A DNA stretch of 64,000 nt, from positions 2,542,001 through 2,606,000 of the forward strand of contig NZ_CP109078.1 in assembly GCF_035917455.1 (NCBI RefSeq), written 5' to 3'. How positions within the stretch are numbered: the first letter of the stretch is position 1; the number at the start of each line of letters is the position of its first letter. Shown in pieces: positions 23,486-30,999 of this stretch. The notes below the pieces were generated by a model. The model did no database searches. It was not told the DNA's origin and saw only the letters and a list, made by a program, of their open reading frames with translations. This stretch comes from Micromonospora sp. NBC_01796 (GTDB lineage Bacteria > Actinomycetota > Actinomycetes > Mycobacteriales > Micromonosporaceae). Both the position numbers and the translations under genes were made by a program.

Positions 23486-24505
23486 TCAGACCGATTGGCT
23501 CGGTCCGGTCAACTGCCGGCGTACCGCCCAGAGGGCCGCTTCCGTACGCGACGCCGAGCCGGTCTTGCGCAGCAGGTTGGACACGTGCACGGTCACCGTC
23601 CGGACCGAGATGCCCAATGATCGGGCCACCTGCTTGTTCGACATCCCGGCGGCCAGGCACCCGAGCACCTCGACCTCCCGCGCGGTCAACTCCGCGCCGA
23701 TCGGCTCGGGCGGCACGCTCAGGTGCTCCGGCGACGGCTCCCCCACCAGTCCGTCCGGCCCGTGCCCGCCCCGCGTGGCGATCAGCTCGGTGAGCCGGTA
23801 CGGGTTCCCACCGGTCCGCTCCCGTACCGTCTCGACCAGTTGCCGGTCCACCGGCCCGTCCGGGTACACCTGGGCCAGCACCGCCGCCACCTGGTCGGCG
23901 GTCAACGCGCCGAGGTGCTGGCGTACGGCACCGGGCGCGCCGGTGAGACGGGCGAGCGTACGCGCGGCAAGCTCGGGCGCCAGCGCGGTCTCCGGTGGCC
24001 GGCTGGCGACCACTAGCAGGACCGGCAACTCCGGCGCGGCGGCCAGCTCGCCGATCAGGTTCAGGCTCGCCGGGTCGAGCGCGTGCAGGTCCTCGACCAC
24101 GATCACCGCCGGTCCCGCCCCGACCAGCGCCCGTACGGTCGCCACGGCCAGCCGGAGCAGCGTGCCGGGGGCGTACCGCTCACGGGGTGCGTTGGGGTGC
24201 TGGGCCAGCCAGGCCAGCGCGTCGGCGGGCAACGGAAGACCGGTCGTGTCCCGGCCGCTGAGCACCGCCGCCAACCAGTCGTACGGCGCCGGATCGTGCA
24301 CCCGGGCGGTGCCGAAGAGCACGTTGCCCGGTCGCGGGTCGAACCCGTCCAGCGCGGCGGCGACGAGCAGGCTCTTGCCCACCCCGGCCGCCCCGGTGAT
24401 CACGACCGTACGGCGGGCCGGCGGATCCGAGCCGGCCAGGCTGGACCAGGCGCGGGCAAGCTCGGTCAGCTCACCGACGCGCCCGACCATGGCGACCGGC
24501 ATCAT
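23486..24505 (-). CDS. LuxR-type regulator with AAA ATPase domain (short LAL-like)
   Basis: 339 residues. An N-terminal AAA/NB-ARC-like ATPase has MVGRVGELTEL, Walker A GAAGVGKS (about 39-46) and Walker B VIVVEDLHALD. The C-terminal LuxR helix-turn-helix (ELTAREVEVLGCLAAGMSNK, then VARSLGISVRTVTVHVSN) covers about 270-330. LAL regulators are normally near 900 residues, so this compact form lacks the long TPR-like middle. It is divergent from the PP2C gene. A 7-bp inverted repeat lies upstream of its start. Target genes unknown. Confidence 0.85.
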   Translation of the reverse strand: MMPVAMVGRVGELTELARAWSSLAGSDPPARRTVVITGAAGVGKSLLVAAALDGFDPRPGNVLFGTARVHDPAPYDWLAAVLSGRDTTGLPLPADALAWLAQHPNAPRERYAPGTLLRLAVATVRALVGAGPAVIVVEDLHALDPASLNLIGELAAAPELPVLLVVASRPPETALAPELAARTLARLTGAPGAVRQHLGALTADQVAAVLAQVYPDGPVDRQLVETVRERTGGNPYRLTELIATRGGHGPDGLVGEPSPEHLSVPPEPIGAELTAREVEVLGCLAAGMSNKQVARSLGISVRTVTVHVSNLLRKTGSASRTEAALWAVRRQLTGPSQSV

Positions 24506-24514
24506 GGATCAACC

Positions 24515-24532
24515 CTACGCAACACTGCGTAG
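24515..24532. promoter_or_regulatory. Palindromic operator between luxR and PP2C genes
   Basis: CTACGCA-ACAC-TGCGTAG is a perfect 7-bp inverted repeat 9 bp upstream of the LuxR-type gene, in the 63-bp divergent gap. It is a candidate autoregulatory site. Confidence 0.5.
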
Positions 24533-24568
24533 AGACGATCCGGTGCTCCGCTTGGCATGCTGCACGGC

Positions 24569-25288
24569 ATGAACCTGCGCCTGCGTACCGCGATCGTCAG
24601 CGACCCCGGCCTGGTCCGCACGAACAACGAGGACGCCGCCCACGCGGGCGAGCGCCTGCTCGTGGTGGCCGACGGTGTCGGCGGGCAGCCTGCGGGCGAG
24701 GTCGCCAGCGAGATCGTGATCCGGAACCTGCTGCCGCTGGACCGTACCCCGATCGACGGTGACCCCACGACGGCGCTCACCGGGGCGCTCGCGGCGGCCA
24801 ACCGGCAGATCGCGGAGGTCGGCCGGACCGACCCGAGCCGGACCGGCCTGGGCACCACGGTCACCGCCGTCCTGTTGACCGGCGACCGACTGGCCCTGCT
24901 GCACGTCGGCGACTCCCGCTGCTATCTCGCGCGCGACCCGAACTTCTACCAGTTGACCAGGGACGACACCTTCGTCCAGGAGCTGGTGGACCGGGGCGCG
25001 CTGACCCCGGAGGAGGCCCACCGACACCCGCAGCGGTCGATCATCACCCAGGCGGTGCAGGGCGGTGAACTCGTACCGGCGACCGTGGTCGTACCGGTGG
25101 TGGCCGGCGACCGGCTGCTGCTCTGCAGCGACGGCCTATCCGACGTGGTCGACGACGACGCCATCGGCGAGGCGCTCGCCCAACACACCGAACCCCAGCA
25201 GTGCGCCGAGCAGATGGTGAAGCTCGCCCACCAGGGCGGCGCCCCCGACAACGTCACCGTCATCATCGCCGACCTCATCCCGGCCTAA
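24569..25288 (+). CDS. PP2C-family serine/threonine phosphatase
   Basis: 239 residues. The metal-binding motifs are in order: SDPGLVRTNNEDA (about 11-23), VVADGVGGQPAGEVAS (about 32-47), LLHVGDSRCYLAR and LLLCSDGLSDVV, with the final Asp in GGAPDNVTVIIA. This is the cytosolic PstP/PPP-type that removes phosphate from Ser/Thr residues set by PknB-like kinases. There is no kinase and no membrane segment nearby, unlike the PstP of the division cluster, so this is an accessory copy. The second ATG is chosen; the first (24557) would add four residues. Confidence 0.9.
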   Translation: MNLRLRTAIVSDPGLVRTNNEDAAHAGERLLVVADGVGGQPAGEVASEIVIRNLLPLDRTPIDGDPTTALTGALAAANRQIAEVGRTDPSRTGLGTTVTAVLLTGDRLALLHVGDSRCYLARDPNFYQLTRDDTFVQELVDRGALTPEEAHRHPQRSIITQAVQGGELVPATVVVPVVAGDRLLLCSDGLSDVVDDDAIGEALAQHTEPQQCAEQMVKLAHQGGAPDNVTVIIADLIPA

Positions 25289-25311
25289 CCCTCACCACCT
25301 CTCCTCAGCTC

Positions 25312-25365
25312 CTTGATCACGAAGAGTTCGGCTCGCTATGACCGGCCGAACTCTTCGTGATCAAG
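25312..25365. terminator. Long perfect hairpin terminator
   Basis: A perfect 21-bp stem (25312-25332 with 25345-25365, starting CTTGATCACGAAGAGTTCGG) around a 12-nt loop, between the converging PP2C and acidic-protein genes. The size and AT content differ from the other terminators here. Confidence 0.75.
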
Positions 25366-25386
25366 AAACGTAATCAGGAGAAGTGG

Positions 25387-25698
25387 TCAGAGGCCGAAGA
25401 CGTCTTCGGCTGCGCCGTCGCGGGCGCCGTCCACGAAGCCACGGAAGGCGGGGTCCTCGCGGTCGGCGGTGACGCTGGTGACGGTTTCCCCGGTGGTCTC
25501 GGCCACCGCGTCGACCAGCGGGGGGTAGTCGAGTTCGACGTCACCGAGATCGTCCTCGTCCGCCTCGGCCAGGTTCAGCACCTGCTGGAGGTCGTCCGCC
25601 GAGGTGTCCTGGTCGGTCGCCCAGGCGTGCCCGATGGAGTAGCACTCGTCGTACAGCCCGCGTTGATCGTCGGTCCAGTCATCGTCGTAGTCCGGCAC
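25387..25698 (-). CDS. Small acidic hypothetical protein
   Basis: 103 residues, strongly acidic (start MPDYDDDWTDDQRGLYDE), not recognised. It has a possible helical core (SADDLQQVLNLAEADEDDL) and no signal peptide or membrane segment. The GTG at 25698 is supported by AAGGAGG a few bases upstream. It may be a cytosolic binding protein, but the role is unknown. Confidence 0.6.
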   Translation of the reverse strand: MPDYDDDWTDDQRGLYDECYSIGHAWATDQDTSADDLQQVLNLAEADEDDLGDVELDYPPLVDAVAETTGETVTSVTADREDPAFRGFVDGARDGAAEDVFGL

Positions 25699-25792
25699 GC
25701 TGCGCCTCCTTCGGGGGCCGTTCCCTTTGCAGCATGCCCGCCCGCAGCCTGAGCACGAGCAGGGACGACAAAACTCGCGTACCCGTACGCCT

Positions 25793-26707
25793 CTAGAGGA
25801 TTACGGCGCGAGCCGCCGTACCGGGCTCGACGGGAAGGCGTACGGAGAGCGGGTCGGGGCAGAGCCGGACGAGTTCCGGCAGGACCACACCGAGCGGGGC
25901 GTCGATGGTCAGCGCCGAGTACGTGTCCCCACGGGTCGGACCCTGGTTGACGATCACCACCGGGATGCCGAGTTTCGCCGCCCGGATGACAAACCGGCGG
26001 CCGGACATCACCGCCAACGACGACCCGAGCACCAGCAGCATCCTGGCGCTCTCCACCAGGTCGAAGCACTGTCGGACCCGGTCCGGGGGCACCGTCTCGC
26101 CGAAGAAGACCACATCCGGCTTGAGCGTGTCGCCGTCACACGCCGTACAGGCGACCATCCGGAACCGGTCGACGGCCTGGTCCGACAGGTCCACGTCACC
26201 GTCCGGGTTGACCGCCGTCGCCTCCGCGTCGAACTGCGGGTTCGCCAGGCCGAGGCGCCGGTCCAACTCGGCCCGGGAGGTCAGGTCACCGCAGCCCAGG
26301 CAGATCACCTTGGCCAGGCTGCCGTGCAGCTCCACCACCCGGTCGGCGCCGCCCGCCTGGTGCAGCCCGTCCACGTTCTGGGTGACCACGCCGGTCACCA
26401 GCCCCCGCTGCTGCAACTGGGCAACCGCGCGGTGCCCGGCGTTGGGGCGGGTCCGGGCCATCCGCCGCCAGCCGAGGAAGCTGCGCGCCCAGTAGCGCTG
26501 CCGGGCGACCGGGTCACCGGTGAAGGTCTGATAGGTCATCGGGCTGGTGCGTACCAGGGCTCCGCTCGGCCCCCGGTAGTCCGGGATCCCCGAGTCGGTG
26601 GAGAGTCCGGCGCCGCTGAGCACCACAACGTCGCCGCCGGCCAGCGACCCGGCCAGCTCGGCGCACTTCTCGGCCGTACCCTCATGCACCCGTCCATGCT
26701 GCCGCAC
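25793..26707 (-). CDS. Sir2-family NAD-dependent deacetylase (sirtuin)
   Basis: About 304 residues, or 298 if the GTG at 26689 is used. The Rossmann motif VVLSGAGLSTDSGIPDYRG is near the N-terminus. The NAD/catalytic block is VTQNVDGLHQAGG followed by VVELHGS, with the catalytic His in LHGS. Zinc cysteines are CLGCGD and CTACDG. The PDVVFFGE segment and LVLGSSLAV complete the family. The likely reaction is NAD-dependent removal of acetyl or acyl groups from protein lysine. No acetyltransferase is adjacent. The zinc module has a longer insert between its Cys pairs than usual. Confidence 0.9.
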   Translation of the reverse strand: MRQHGRVHEGTAEKCAELAGSLAGGDVVVLSGAGLSTDSGIPDYRGPSGALVRTSPMTYQTFTGDPVARQRYWARSFLGWRRMARTRPNAGHRAVAQLQQRGLVTGVVTQNVDGLHQAGGADRVVELHGSLAKVICLGCGDLTSRAELDRRLGLANPQFDAEATAVNPDGDVDLSDQAVDRFRMVACTACDGDTLKPDVVFFGETVPPDRVRQCFDLVESARMLLVLGSSLAVMSGRRFVIRAAKLGIPVVIVNQGPTRGDTYSALTIDAPLGVVLPELVRLCPDPLSVRLPVEPGTAARAVIL

Positions 26708-26911
26708 CCGGAGGCCGATCGGCCAGGCGCGGCGAACAACGTGGGCCAGGACTCAGACGGTACGGTGCAGCCGACGACAATTCCGTACGATTGAGCGCTT
26801 TCGCCCGTTTCACGAATGGCTGACGGGAGCATTCCCGCGCACCGCACCGGGCTCCGTGGCGGTTAGCTGAAGCAGAGCGGCCACGTACCACCCGCGCGGA
26901 TCGGAGGAACC

Positions 26912-27703
26912 ATGCCGTTCACCGGTAGCCACCCCGCCGCCGTCCTGCCGTTCCTGCGTACCGGGCTGGTGCCGTCCGCGCTGGTCATCGGCAGCATGAC
27001 ACCGGACCTGCCGTACTTCGTCCCGCTCCGGTTCTCCGGGAGCACCACCCACACCCTGACCGGGGCGCTGACCGTGGACGTACTCCTGGGTGGGTTGGCC
27101 TTCGGGGTGTGGCAGGCGGTGCTGGCGCCGTTCGCGATCGCGATGGCCCCGGCGGCGGTGCGGGAGCGCATCGACCCCAAGCTGCCGCGTGGTCTCCTGC
27201 ACCACCTGCGAAGCTGGCGCCGACTGGGGCTGCTGGGCGCCTCACTGGCGGTCGGTGCCGTGACCCACGTCGTCTGGGACTCGTTCACCCACGTCCCCGC
27301 CTGGGGGCCGGCGCACATCGCCTGGCTGAATGGGATCCACGCGGGGATCCCCGGCTACCGCTGGGTGCAGTACGGCAGCACCGTCGTCGGCGGGGCGGCC
27401 CTGGTCGGCTGGTTCACCCACTGGATGTACACGAGTACGCGGCGGCCGAGCACCGATGCTCCGGTGGCGATGCCGCCCCTGGTAGCACACGCGGTGTGGG
27501 CCCTGATCGGGTTCGCCACGGTTGCCGGGGGCCTGCTCGCCGCCCGCCCCGCCTACCTGAACGGCTCCGGCCCGTACGTCACCGTGTTCCTGGGGTTGAC
27601 CAGAGGCGGTGGGGCCGGCTTGATCGCGGCGCTGGGCTGCGCCCTCGGCTGGTTCTACTACCGCAAGCAGGTAGTGACGAACCCATTGCCGCCTCGGCAG
27701 TAG
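26912..27703 (+). CDS. DUF4184-family integral membrane protein
   Basis: 263 residues. The family start MPFTGSHPAAVLPFLRTGLVPSALVIGSMTPDLPYF is present. Several transmembrane helices follow, with the conserved VTHVVWDSFTHVP (His/Asp residues inside the membrane core, zinc-protease-like in look but unproven). A cytoplasmic loop of Thr/Arg precedes the last three helices. GGAGG at about 26903 supports the ATG. Function unknown; this family resembles metal-dependent membrane hydrolases. It is followed by a clear hairpin. Confidence 0.85.
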   Translation: MPFTGSHPAAVLPFLRTGLVPSALVIGSMTPDLPYFVPLRFSGSTTHTLTGALTVDVLLGGLAFGVWQAVLAPFAIAMAPAAVRERIDPKLPRGLLHHLRSWRRLGLLGASLAVGAVTHVVWDSFTHVPAWGPAHIAWLNGIHAGIPGYRWVQYGSTVVGGAALVGWFTHWMYTSTRRPSTDAPVAMPPLVAHAVWALIGFATVAGGLLAARPAYLNGSGPYVTVFLGLTRGGGAGLIAALGCALGWFYYRKQVVTNPLPPRQ

Positions 27704-27715
27704 ACGGATGCAGCA

Positions 27716-27746
27716 ACGCCTCCGCGCCGAGCAGGGGCGGAGGCGT
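27716..27746. terminator. Convergent hairpin terminator
   Basis: ACGCCTCCGC (27716-27725) pairs with GCGGAGGCGT (27737-27746), with an 11-nt loop, between the DUF4184 gene and the DUF397 array. Confidence 0.75.
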
Positions 27747-27760
27747 GATGCCGAGAAGGG

Positions 27761-27952
27761 TCAGTGCTGCTTCGCCAGGCCAACGAACGCGCGCCACGCC
27801 TCCGGCCCGAAGGCCAGCGTGCCGCCGTCACGATCCTTGGTGTCCCGGACCAGGACGCGTCCGGGGAGGTTGTCGGCCACCTCCACGCACGCGCCGCCGT
27901 TGTCAGTGGATCGGGACGATCTGCGCCATTGCGCACCGGTCATGTCGTACAT
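27761..27952 (-). CDS. DUF397 protein, copy 1 (distal)
   Basis: 63 residues: the DUF397 fold with WRRSSRSTDNGGACVEVADN, then VLVRDTKDRDGGTLAFGPEAWRAFV. DUF397 proteins are small actinobacterial partners of XRE regulators of the Scr1/BldB type. It is the third paralogue in a tandem set and probably part of the same transcript. It is near identical to copy 3. Confidence 0.88.
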   Translation of the reverse strand: MYDMTGAQWRRSSRSTDNGGACVEVADNLPGRVLVRDTKDRDGGTLAFGPEAWRAFVGLAKQH

Positions 27953-27988
27953 GTCTCTGCCCCTTTCTCGGTCACTTCGGCAACAGGG

Positions 27989-28177
27989 TCAGCGCTGCTT
28001 CGCGAAGCCGACGAACGCACGCCACGCTTGAGGCGCGAACGCCAACGTGCCGCCATCGCGGTCCTTCGTATCCCGCACCAGTACGCGCCCAGGTTGGTTG
28101 TCGGCCACCTCCACACAGGACCCGCCGTTGCCACCGGACTTGGTTGACTTCCGCCACTGGGCGCCGGTCATGTCCAT
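27989..28177 (-). CDS. DUF397 protein, copy 2
   Basis: 62 residues. It is the most diverged of the three DUF397 copies: WRKSTKSGGNGGSCVEVADNQ, and QAWRAFVGFAKQR at the end. The ATG at 28177 has GGAGG in front. An upstream extension of the frame is not supported. It is separated from copies 1 and 3 by about 35 and 53 bp. Confidence 0.87.
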   Translation of the reverse strand: MDMTGAQWRKSTKSGGNGGSCVEVADNQPGRVLVRDTKDRDGGTLAFAPQAWRAFVGFAKQR

Positions 28178-28230
28178 GTCCTCGCCACCTCCTTGATCAA
28201 GCTGAGGGAGTACAGACCCATCTGTCGAGG

Positions 28231-28422
28231 TCAGTGCTGCTTCGCCATACCGACAAAGGCGCGCCACGCCTCCGAGCCAAAGGCCAGTGTGCCGCCGTCA
28301 CGATCCTTGGTGTCCCGCACCAGTACGCGCCCAGGAAGGTTGTCGGCCACCTCCACGCACGAGCCGCCGTTGACACCCGAGCGGCTGGACTTACGCCATT
28401 TCGCACCCGTCATGTCGTCCAT
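28231..28422 (-). CDS. DUF397 protein, copy 3 (adjacent to the XRE gene)
   Basis: 63 residues, WRKSSRSGVNGGSCVEVADN and SEAWRAFVGMAKQH. Its start overlaps the XRE stop region by 13 bases (28410-28422), as expected for a coupled XRE-DUF397 pair. It shares long nucleotide identity with copies 1 and 2 in the central 70 bp. Confidence 0.88.
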   Translation of the reverse strand: MDDMTGAKWRKSSRSGVNGGSCVEVADNLPGRVLVRDTKDRDGGTLAFGSEAWRAFVGMAKQH

Positions 28423-29213
28423 GTCTTCACCGCTTTCTTGATCAGCTCGATGGATTGCGCCCTGGCGAGGGAATCACTCCTGATCGCCTCCCAGAGTCCC
28501 TGAAGGGTGACGATGTCATCGGCACCGGTGAGCACCTGCGCACGAACCTGATGGTCGACCTGGGAGACAACCGTTCCGTCCTGATAGGTCGCCAAGATGA
28601 AGGCGCCCTGCAGCCCAGGGTAGACGCCAGCCTCCCGAGGAACCACATGTATGTCGATGTTCGTTTGCTCGGCACAGGTCAGCAGATGCTCAAGCTGCTC
28701 CACCATCATCTCGGGCCTGCCATGCACTATCGGCCGGTACAGGATCGTCTCGTCGATCACGAAGATGAACCGTGTCGGACGGTCACGCTTGAGCGCCTCC
28801 TGCCGTTCTAGTCGGGATGCCAACAACTGCTCGGCCGTCTCGGAGCTGATCCGCGCGTCCCGCAGCACCTGGCGTGCGTACGCCTCCGTCTGCAACATGC
28901 CGGGTAGGTAGAGCGGCTCGAACCAGCGCAGGAGCGTTGCCTTCTGCTCGTGCACGAGCCAATCCCGATGCCAGACCGGCTCGGCCTCGATACTTGCGAA
29001 CTTGGCCAGGAGCCGGGTGTAGACGCCACCGGTCTGGAATGCCTTGTCGATGGCAGCGACGTAGTCAGCGGTTGGTGGTCGGTGCTGGGTCTCCACCGAG
29101 CTGACATGAGTTGGCGAGAACTTGATCTGGCGCGCCCACTCCTCCTGGGTCATCCCTCGGCACGTACGTGCCGCGATCAGTTCCTCGACCAGTAGATCAA
29201 TCAAAGCGCTCAT
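28410..29213 (-). CDS. XRE-family regulator with DUF5753 (Scr1 type)
   Basis: 267 residues. An N-terminal helix-turn-helix (LIAARTCRGMTQEEWARQIK, FSPTHVSSVETQHRPPT) covers about 10-45. The C-terminal DUF5753 domain (WHRDWLVHEQKATLLRWFEPLYLPGMLQTEAYAR, FVIDETILYRPI) covers about 90-260. Such proteins pair with DUF397 genes and are viewed as TA-like regulatory modules in Streptomyces and Micromonospora. Here one regulator is followed by three DUF397 genes. GGAGG at about 29222 precedes the ATG, and repeated CTACTCAACC sites overlap the start. Confidence 0.9.
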   Translation of the reverse strand: MSALIDLLVEELIAARTCRGMTQEEWARQIKFSPTHVSSVETQHRPPTADYVAAIDKAFQTGGVYTRLLAKFASIEAEPVWHRDWLVHEQKATLLRWFEPLYLPGMLQTEAYARQVLRDARISSETAEQLLASRLERQEALKRDRPTRFIFVIDETILYRPIVHGRPEMMVEQLEHLLTCAEQTNIDIHVVPREAGVYPGLQGAFILATYQDGTVVSQVDHQVRAQVLTGADDIVTLQGLWEAIRSDSLARAQSIELIKKAVKTWTT

Positions 29214-29255
29214 CTACTCAACCTCCACTCGGATTCCCTCGGCAACTACTCAACC
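29214..29255. promoter_or_regulatory. Direct-repeat operator of the XRE gene
   Basis: CTACTCAACC occurs at 29214-29223 and 29246-29255, start to start 32 bp (about three helical turns), immediately upstream of the XRE ATG. The spacing suggests two dimer sites for autoregulation. Confidence 0.5.
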
Positions 29256-29403
29256 CACGCGCCACTACGCGTATCGCCGTCTGACCAGTGCGAATAGCCC
29301 GTGAGCCTATCGACCTTAGTGCAGTCCTATTCAGACTGTCACCTATGCGGGACCGCTCGAATCCGGCTACCCGATCGCCCTGCGAAAGGACGGGCGGAAC
29401 CGC

Positions 29404-29443
29404 GCGGACCACCCCGGCCTTCCCCACCCCCGGGGTGGTCCGC
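29404..29443. promoter_or_regulatory. Hairpin in the leader upstream of the interrupted gene
   Basis: A perfect 14-bp stem, GCGGACCACCCCGG (29404-29417) with CCGGGGTGGTCCGC (29430-29443), and a 12-nt loop, 26 bases upstream of the ATG at 29470. It could be an attenuator or a double-strand operator. Confidence 0.5.
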
Positions 29444-29559
29444 TTCCAATACCGAGCAGGAGGTGCGCGATGTTCAGAACCATTCGCGATTGGTGGACCA
29501 CCCACCGATCCAACCCCGCGAAGATCAAAGAGGAATCGACCGAGCTGTGGCGTTCCAGT

Positions 29560-29573
29560 GCCCCTATGGGGGC
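29560..29573. repeat. Target-site duplication, left copy
   Basis: GCCCCTATGGGGGC is identical to 30881-30894 and directly abuts the left end of the IS. Confidence 0.75.
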
Positions 29574-30880
29574 TCTTCAGTCCCATGAGATCTGTCGCAG
29601 TTGATGTCCCGGTAGATGTGTCACAAGATCAGTGGTCCGGGCGGTATGACTGCTGGGCATGGCGAACCGGCGGCAGGTCATGACCGCGTTGGATGCCCTG
29701 CTCGCAGCAGGCGTGAAGATCGATAACGTGCAGCAGTGGTGCCGCGACAACGGCGTCAACGCCCGCACCTACTACCGACACCGGGCTCGCATCGAAGCCG
29801 AAGGGGCATGGCGGCAACGATCCCGACGACCGCACCACAGCCCCTCCATCACACCCCCGGAACTGGACGCGTGGATCTGCAAGCTCCGCGCCGACCTCGG
29901 TGTGGACAACGGCGCGGACCACATCCGCGACGAACTCCAACGCATCGCCTCCGAAACCACCCCCGCCTGGGCGGTACCAGCACGATCGACCATCAACCGG
30001 GTCCTCGCCCGCCACGACCTCCTCGACCGCAATCCCGCCAAACGACCCCGCAGCTCCTGGCGCCGCTTCGCCTACGCCCAACCCCGAGACTGCTACCAGA
30101 TCGACGCCACCGGCCTCACCCTCGCCGACGGCACCCCCGTAGTCATCTTCGACGTCCTCGACGACTGCACCCGCATGCTCGTCGCCTGCCGAGCCGCCCC
30201 CGCAGAGACCGCAGCCGCCGCGATCACCAGCATCCGCCGAGCATTCACCGACCACGGCCCACCCGCGATCGTGCTATCCGACAACGGCCTGGCATTCACC
30301 AGCCGCCTACTACACACCAACGCCGGCCCCTCACGCTTCGCCAAAGCCGTCCACCACTACGGCACCCGCCTGATCCACTCCAGTCCCTACCACCCACAAA
30401 CCTGCGGCAAGGTCGAACGGCACCACCAAACCCTCAAAAAATGGCTCCGCGCCCAACCACACCAACCCCGCACCCTGCGACAACTACAACACCAACTCGA
30501 CACCTACCGCGACCACTACAACCACCGCCGCCACAGCGCCCTACCCGGACGAGCAACCCCGCACCACGCCTGGACCACCGCCCCACAGCACGGCAGCCCC
30601 CAAGCACTACCGATCCAAACCGACGCAACGATCCATCGCACCCGCGTCACCGAGACCGGCACACTCCACGTCGGCCAAACCCGGATCGGCATCGGCCGCG
30701 CCTACCACGGCCAAACCCTCACCGCGATCCGCGACAACAACCACATCACCGTCTACACCACCAGCGGCCACCCCCTCGGCCACGTCACCATCACCCCCGG
30801 CAAGAGCTACACCCCACTCACACCAACCCACTGACACATGTCCCGGGACACCCCTTTGACAGATGACCCGGGACATGACA
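29574..30880 (+). mobile_element. IS481-family-like insertion sequence
   Basis: 1307 bp bounded by a 14-bp direct repeat. The two ends are imperfect inverted repeats: left start TCTTCAGTCCCATGAG, right end, read inward, TGTCATGTCCCGGGTC, with 17 of 27 positions matching. They share GTCCC and ATCTGTC blocks. Further TGTCCCGG-like motifs near both ends may be transposase sites. One transposase gene fills most of it. Codon use is visibly skewed to C-ending codons with many CAC/CAA, unlike the neighbours. Confidence 0.75.
29659..30834 (+). CDS. IS481-like DDE transposase
   Basis: 391 residues. An N-terminal helix-turn-helix (ALDALLAAGVKIDNVQQWCRD, ARTYYRHRARI) covers about 10-50. The DDE core has the first Asp in YQIDATGLT, the second Asp in IVLSDNGLAFTS and the Glu in KVERHHQTLKKW; the rve integrase fold covers about 145-320. 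A C-terminal beta-rich tail is present. No frameshift or internal stop was seen, so the enzyme may be active. Confidence 0.9.
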   Translation: MANRRQVMTALDALLAAGVKIDNVQQWCRDNGVNARTYYRHRARIEAEGAWRQRSRRPHHSPSITPPELDAWICKLRADLGVDNGADHIRDELQRIASETTPAWAVPARSTINRVLARHDLLDRNPAKRPRSSWRRFAYAQPRDCYQIDATGLTLADGTPVVIFDVLDDCTRMLVACRAAPAETAAAAITSIRRAFTDHGPPAIVLSDNGLAFTSRLLHTNAGPSRFAKAVHHYGTRLIHSSPYHPQTCGKVERHHQTLKKWLRAQPHQPRTLRQLQHQLDTYRDHYNHRRHSALPGRATPHHAWTTAPQHGSPQALPIQTDATIHRTRVTETGTLHVGQTRIGIGRAYHGQTLTAIRDNNHITVYTTSGHPLGHVTITPGKSYTPLTPTH

Positions 30881-30894
30881 GCCCCTATGGGGGC
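30881..30894. repeat. Target-site duplication, right copy
   Basis: An exact copy of the left flank (GCCCCTATGGGGGC). The sequence is almost a palindrome itself. Confidence 0.75.
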
Positions 30895-30999
30895 AGCGGA
30901 TCGCCACAGCCCGACGTGGCACAGTGCGCCGACGGCCGAATACCGCCCGAGGATCATGACTTTGGGGCAGTTGACCGCGTACCGGGTGGTGCGGTCGCG

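Noticed and set aside
29301-29588. 95-codon frame MSLSTLV-like overlapping the interrupted gene
   Set aside because: It lacks a Shine-Dalgarno, runs through the hairpin, and the competing MFRT frame has a perfect AGGAGG and a GTGA-coupled stop.
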